Shown here piece by piece: positions 5,313 through 8,513 of a DNA stretch of 8,513 nucleotides. The notes under the pieces were generated by a model. It was not told the origin of the DNA and searched no databases. It saw nothing but the letters and a program-made list of their open reading frames with translations. The translations under genes were made by a program, and so were the position numbers. The stretch is from an uncultured Bulleidia sp. (lineage in GTDB: Bacteria; Bacillota_I; Bacilli_A; Erysipelotrichales; Erysipelotrichaceae), in assembly GCA_934754415.1 (NCBI GenBank), contig CAKVIS010000062.1, positions 1 through 8,513 on the forward strand, written 5' to 3'. Every line of letters begins with the position of its first letter. The first letter of the stretch is position 1.

Positions 5313-6356
5313 ATGTCTGAAATTCATGCTCAGGAACCTGTTCTTACAAATGAAGTACTGGAAGATGTCAATGATGAAGATTTCGTCTTTGTACAGCAGG
5401 ATAAGAAACTTGTGGATGAAACCTATGCTGCTACTTCTTCTGCAAGAGATATCTGGTTACATTTCAAAAAGAATAAGGGTGCCGTTGCAGGTCTTATCAT
5501 TATTCTGATTATTATACTTTTGGCTATCTTTGGCCCAATGTTTTCCGGCTATGCCAGTGAAGCTATTGACCAGGCGCAGCAGTCTTTACCTCCTCGTATT
5601 CAGGGACTGGAAAAAATCGGTTTCTTCAGAGGCATTGAAAATGGTAAGAATGTGTATGCCGCAAAAGGGTTTACAGATATCTATCACTGGTTTGGTACAG
5701 ATACTAATGGCAGAGACTTGTTTACAAGAGTCTGGGAAGGTACACGTGTATCTTTGATCATTGCCTTCTCTGCTGCTGCAATTGATATTGTTATCGGTAT
5801 GTCTTATGGTCTTATCTCCGGATACTTCGGAGGTAAAGTCGATATGGTTATGCAGAGAATTGTAGAAGTGCTGAATGGCATTCCTACACTTGTTGCAGTT
5901 ACTTTACTTGGTCTTGTATTACCAAGAGGCATCTTAACCATTATCTTTGCCTTGATGATTACAGGATGGATTGGTATGTCACGTATCGCACGTGCCGAGA
6001 TGCTGAAACTGAAAGAAAGTGAATATGTACTTGCAAGTAAGACATTAGGTGCAAGTTCCTTCCATATTATTTTTAAAGATATCATGCCGAATATCTTTGG
6101 ACAGCTGATTGTCATGTCCATGTTCTCTATTCCAAATGCTATCTTTACCGAAGCTTTCCTTTCTTTCGTAGGTCTTGGTATCACTCCTCCTCAGGCATCT
6201 CTTGGTGCACTTATTTCAGATGGATATAAGTCCATGACGATTCATCCATATATCATGATTGCTCCAATCATCGTGTTAGCTCTGCTCATGCTGAGTTTCA
6301 ACCTGTTTGCCGATGGTATTCGTGATGCATTTGATCCAAATCAGAAACAAAGTTGA
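5313..6356 (+). CDS. oppC: Oligopeptide ABC transporter permease OppC
   Basis: This 347-residue second permease pairs with OppB. It begins with an acidic cytoplasmic tail of about 50 residues, and the first membrane span is at about 58-78. The OppC/DppC hallmark FGTDTNGRDLFTRVWEGTR lies at 127-145. Further spans lie at about 147-169, 182-204, 208-226, 263-283 and 312-334. The EAA loop is at about 237-260 (EYVLASKTLGASSFHIIFKD, then IMPN), and the family motif FLSFVGLGITPPQASLG is at 282-298. An earlier in-frame ATG at 5256 lies inside oppB and is rejected: the ATG at 5313 has an excellent AAAGGAGG (5296-5303) 9 nt upstream and follows the oppB stop by one base, implying translational coupling. 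Length is slightly above the usual 300-340 because of the N-terminal tail. Confidence 0.95.
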   Translation: MSEIHAQEPVLTNEVLEDVNDEDFVFVQQDKKLVDETYAATSSARDIWLHFKKNKGAVAGLIIILIIILLAIFGPMFSGYASEAIDQAQQSLPPRIQGLEKIGFFRGIENGKNVYAAKGFTDIYHWFGTDTNGRDLFTRVWEGTRVSLIIAFSAAAIDIVIGMSYGLISGYFGGKVDMVMQRIVEVLNGIPTLVAVTLLGLVLPRGILTIIFALMITGWIGMSRIARAEMLKLKESEYVLASKTLGASSFHIIFKDIMPNIFGQLIVMSMFSIPNAIFTEAFLSFVGLGITPPQASLGALISDGYKSMTIHPYIMIAPIIVLALLMLSFNLFADGIRDAFDPNQKQS

Positions 6357-6367
6357 GGTAACAGAGT

Positions 6368-7471
6368 ATGTCATTAATTAACAGAGAAAAGAAAGACAGA
6401 GTATTATCTATCCGTGATCTGAACATATCCTTTGAAACTACTGCAGGCAGAGTAAAGGCTATCCGTGGTGTACGTATGGACCTGTTCAGAGGAGAAACTA
6501 TTGCTATTGTAGGTGAATCCGGCTCAGGAAAGTCTGTTACAGTAAAGACAATTATGGGTATTCTTGCCGGTAATGGTCGTATTGATTCCGGTAAGATTGA
6601 TTATACTTTTACAAATGAACAGGGAGAAAGAGAAACTGTAGATATGACAACTCTTTCTCAGAAAGAAATTCGTTATCGTTTTAACGGAAAGCATATTGCC
6701 ATGGTCTTCCAGGATCCTATGACTTCTCTGGATCCTACCATGCAGATTGGTAAACAGATTATGGAACCAATCCTCCTTCATGAAAAAACAAGCAAGGAAG
6801 AAGCACGTAAAAGAGCTCTGGACTTGCTTGGAGAAGTAGGTATTGAAAATCCTGAAAAGAGATTTAAGGAATATCCACACCAGTTATCCGGTGGTATGCG
6901 TCAAAGAGTGGTTATTGCCATTGCTCTGGCCTGTAATCCGGATATTCTGATCTGTGATGAACCTACAACTGCTCTTGACGTTACCATTCAGGCTAAAATC
7001 CTTGAACTGATTCAGAGATTGCAGAAAGAACATAACATTGCTGTTATCTATATCACACATGACCTTGGGGTTGTGGCAAAGGTGGCAGACTATGTAGATG
7101 TCATGTATGCAGGAAGAATCATTGAAAAGGGTGATGTTAACGAAATCTTCTATGATCCTCGTCATCCATACACATGGGGCTTACTTGCTTCCATGCCGGA
7201 TACAGATACAGATTCCACAAGATTATTTGCTATTCCGGGTACTCCTCCAAACCTGTTAAAGAAAGTGGTGGGAGATGCCTTTGCTCCAAGAAATCCATAT
7301 GCTCTGGCTATTGATTATAAGCAGGAACCTCCAATGTACAACGTAGGTGGTAAACACAGAGTGGCGTCATGGTTATGCGATCCACGTGCACCTAAAGTAG
7401 AGATGCCTGAACAGTTACGTGATCGTATGGCAAAGATGAGAAAGGAGAGCGCAAAGTATGAAGAACATTGA
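6368..7471 (+). CDS. oppD: Oligopeptide ABC transporter ATPase OppD
   Basis: This 367-residue cytoplasmic ATPase powers the importer together with OppF. All nucleotide-binding motifs are intact: Walker A GESGSGKS (49-56), Q-loop Gln115 in VFQDPMTSLDP, signature LSGGMRQR (173-180), Walker B DILICDE (192-198) and switch His231 in ITHDL. The C-terminal oligopeptide-transporter extension follows HPYTWGLLASMP. In many OppD/DppD proteins this extension carries four cysteines binding an iron-sulfur cluster. Here the usual GC...PRCPYA positions read GDAFAPRNPYA (302-312), and only Cys337 remains, so the cluster should be absent. GAGG overlapping the oppC stop codon lies 9 nt before the ATG, and the gene overlaps oppF by 14 bp. 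Identification as OppD rather than a nickel or dipeptide ATPase rests on operon context. Confidence 0.95.
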   Translation: MSLINREKKDRVLSIRDLNISFETTAGRVKAIRGVRMDLFRGETIAIVGESGSGKSVTVKTIMGILAGNGRIDSGKIDYTFTNEQGERETVDMTTLSQKEIRYRFNGKHIAMVFQDPMTSLDPTMQIGKQIMEPILLHEKTSKEEARKRALDLLGEVGIENPEKRFKEYPHQLSGGMRQRVVIAIALACNPDILICDEPTTALDVTIQAKILELIQRLQKEHNIAVIYITHDLGVVAKVADYVDVMYAGRIIEKGDVNEIFYDPRHPYTWGLLASMPDTDTDSTRLFAIPGTPPNLLKKVVGDAFAPRNPYALAIDYKQEPPMYNVGGKHRVASWLCDPRAPKVEMPEQLRDRMAKMRKESAKYEEH

Positions 7472-8417
7472 TTACAATGCAAAACCGCTCCTTCATGTAG
7501 AAGGTTTAAAACAGCACTTTAAGATTTCCAGAACATATACAACAAAAGCAGTGGATGGTATTTCCTTTGACATCTATGAAGGAGAAACCTATGGTCTTGT
7601 AGGAGAATCCGGATCAGGTAAATCCACAACTGGAAGAGCGTTGATCCGTTTGTATGATCCTACAGATGGCAAGATTATCTTTGACGGTCATGACATCTCT
7701 GGAAAACTGAAGAAAGAAGATGAAGCTTTCTTAAGACAGAATATGCAGATGATTTTCCAGGATCCTATGGCATGTCTTAACCCTCGTAAGAAGGTAAAGG
7801 AAATCATTGCGCAGGGGCTTGAAATTCACCATATGTATAAAGATCAGAAAGAGCTGGATGAAAAAGTCTATGCTATTCTGGATAAAGTAGGTCTTTCCAG
7901 AGAACATGCCACACGTTATCCTGTACAGTTCTCTGGTGGTCAAAGACAGCGTATCGGTATTGCAAGAGCGTTGGTTATGAATCCAAAACTTGTGATTGCC
8001 GATGAAGCTATCTCCGCACTGGATGTTTCCATTCAGGCACAGGTTGTCAACCTGATGAAAGACCTTCAGGATGAACTGGGCACAACGTATTTGTTTATTG
8101 CTCATGACTTATCCATGGTGAAGTATATTTCCGACAGAATCGGTGTTATGCATCTGGGACATATTGTAGAAACAGGCACAACAGAAGATATCTTCTCTCA
8201 TCCTGTACATCCATATACAAGATCTTTGTTATCTGCTATTCCTCATCCAAATCCTATTGTAGAAAAGAATCGTATTGCTTTGGAATACGATAAGAATAAG
8301 GAAGGCGTCGACTATACGAAAGGTACAGTTCATGCCATTACATCCACACATTCTGTATTGGCTACAGATGAAGAATATGCAAAATGGATGAAACACGCAG
8401 ATGAAAAAGTAGACTGA
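7458..8417 (+). CDS. oppF: Oligopeptide ABC transporter ATPase OppF
   Basis: This 319-residue protein is the second ATPase of the importer. Its motifs are complete: Walker A GESGSGKS (49-56), Q-loop Gln101 in IFQDPMACLNPRK, signature FSGGQRQR (158-165), Walker B KLVIADE (177-183) followed by AISALD where OppF proteins usually have PVSALD, and switch His216 in IAHDL. The C-terminal part after HPYTRSLLSAIPHPNP (251-266) is short and of a form common in Firmicutes, with no cysteine cluster. The ATG lies inside the end of oppD (14-bp overlap), with AAAGGAG (7441-7447) 10 nt upstream, so translation is coupled and OppD and OppF should be made in similar amounts. It is the last gene of the operon, with a terminator beginning 1 nt after its stop. 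Confidence 0.95.
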   Translation: MKNIDYNAKPLLHVEGLKQHFKISRTYTTKAVDGISFDIYEGETYGLVGESGSGKSTTGRALIRLYDPTDGKIIFDGHDISGKLKKEDEAFLRQNMQMIFQDPMACLNPRKKVKEIIAQGLEIHHMYKDQKELDEKVYAILDKVGLSREHATRYPVQFSGGQRQRIGIARALVMNPKLVIADEAISALDVSIQAQVVNLMKDLQDELGTTYLFIAHDLSMVKYISDRIGVMHLGHIVETGTTEDIFSHPVHPYTRSLLSAIPHPNPIVEKNRIALEYDKNKEGVDYTKGTVHAITSTHSVLATDEEYAKWMKHADEKVD

Positions 8418-8418
8418 T

Positions 8419-8440
8419 GAAAGAGGCGAAGGCCTCTTTT
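8419..8440 (+). terminator. Terminator at the end of the opp operon
   Basis: AAAGAGGC (8420-8427) pairs with GCCTCTTT (8432-8439) around a GAAG loop, and a G-T pair can extend the stem. The T run is short, TTTT (8437-8440), and partly inside the stem, then CTTGTCC. It is a compact GC-rich hairpin directly after oppF, so termination is likely, though perhaps incomplete. Confidence 0.75.
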
Positions 8441-8453
8441 CTTGTCCTCCAAA

Positions 8454-8474
8454 ACCCTCAGATAGTCTGAGGGT
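8454..8474. terminator. Second hairpin downstream of opp, with a T run only on the minus strand
   Basis: ACCCTCAGA (8454-8462) pairs perfectly with TCTGAGGGT (8466-8474) around a 3-nt TAG loop. No T run follows on the plus strand. On the minus strand the stem runs into TTTT, so it could stop leftward transcription. On the plus strand it may instead back up the opp terminator or sit in the leader of the next gene. Confidence 0.5.
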
Positions 8475-8499
8475 CAGGGTAAGATTTATCGGAGAGATA

Positions 8500-8513
8500 A
8501 TGAAAGAAAAAGC
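8500..8513 (+). CDS. Possible start of the next rightward gene, cut by the window edge
   Basis: An ATG at 8500 opens a frame beginning Met-Lys-Glu-Lys that runs off the window. GGAGAG (8491-8496) lies just upstream, with 5 nt between its GGAG core and the ATG. Only four full codons are visible, so the function is unknown. It is 82 nt after oppF, on the same strand, beyond two hairpins. Confidence 0.4.

Noticed and set aside
5804..6184. Minus-strand open frame of 126 codons opposite oppC
   Set aside because: It is the antisense shadow of the conserved OppC permease core, with no independent start signal or family resemblance.
1..8513. CRISPR array, tRNA/rRNA genes, insertion sequence or phage structural genes
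   Set aside because: No regularly spaced repeats, tRNA cloverleaf, transposase motifs or phage genes were seen; the phage-like character is limited to the repressor's domain architecture.

Overview
The window looks like chromosomal DNA of a low-to-moderate-GC Firmicute (Bacillota). Strong purine-rich ribosome binding sites, a lipobox lipoprotein, TATAAT/TACAAT promoters and short hairpin-plus-T-run terminators all point that way. The Opp proteins look like those of gut Firmicutes; a member of the Erysipelotrichia is my guess, but it rests on protein character only, not on a database search.

Left part (about 1-2440): a compact DNA-damage mutagenesis locus. Two genes read leftward: a Y-family error-prone DNA polymerase of the UmuC/UvrX type (405-1661) and a YolD-like small protein (98-412). 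They overlap by 8 bp. Divergent from them is a repressor (1794-2384) that joins an XRE-type helix-turn-helix to a LexA-type self-cleavage domain, with an Ala-Gly cleavage site and a Ser/Lys dyad. The 132-bp divergent intergenic region holds one promoter in each direction and a GAATGCA motif inside the spacer of each. No Bacillus-type LexA box is visible. The simplest reading is that the repressor controls itself and the polymerase, and that damage-triggered self-cleavage switches the polymerase on. A strong terminator (2402-2440) closes the repressor unit.

Middle (2441-2660): a noncoding, AT-rich control region with several GAAA/TTTC dyads, a tandem 8-bp repeat, repeated CATTTT motifs and a good promoter (TTTACA, 17 bp, TACAAT).

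Right part (2661-8417): a complete five-gene oligopeptide ABC importer operon in the order oppA-oppB-oppC-oppD-oppF. It encodes a lipoprotein peptide receptor, two permeases and two ATPases. Junctions are tight (1-nt gap, 11-nt gap, 14-nt overlap) except after oppA, where a perfect 12-bp hairpin with a T-rich tail sits before oppB and probably lowers expression of the membrane and ATPase genes relative to the receptor. The operon ends at a terminator (8419-8440), followed by a second hairpin and what seems to be the first codons of another gene at the right edge. A possible gene start also lies at the left edge on the minus strand.

The opp operon is ordinary housekeeping transport. The most interesting part is the repressor/polymerase/YolD module, which looks like an SOS-mutagenesis switch independent of, or parallel to, canonical LexA. 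Similar pairings are known in streptococci, so this is a variant of a known theme rather than a wholly new system.
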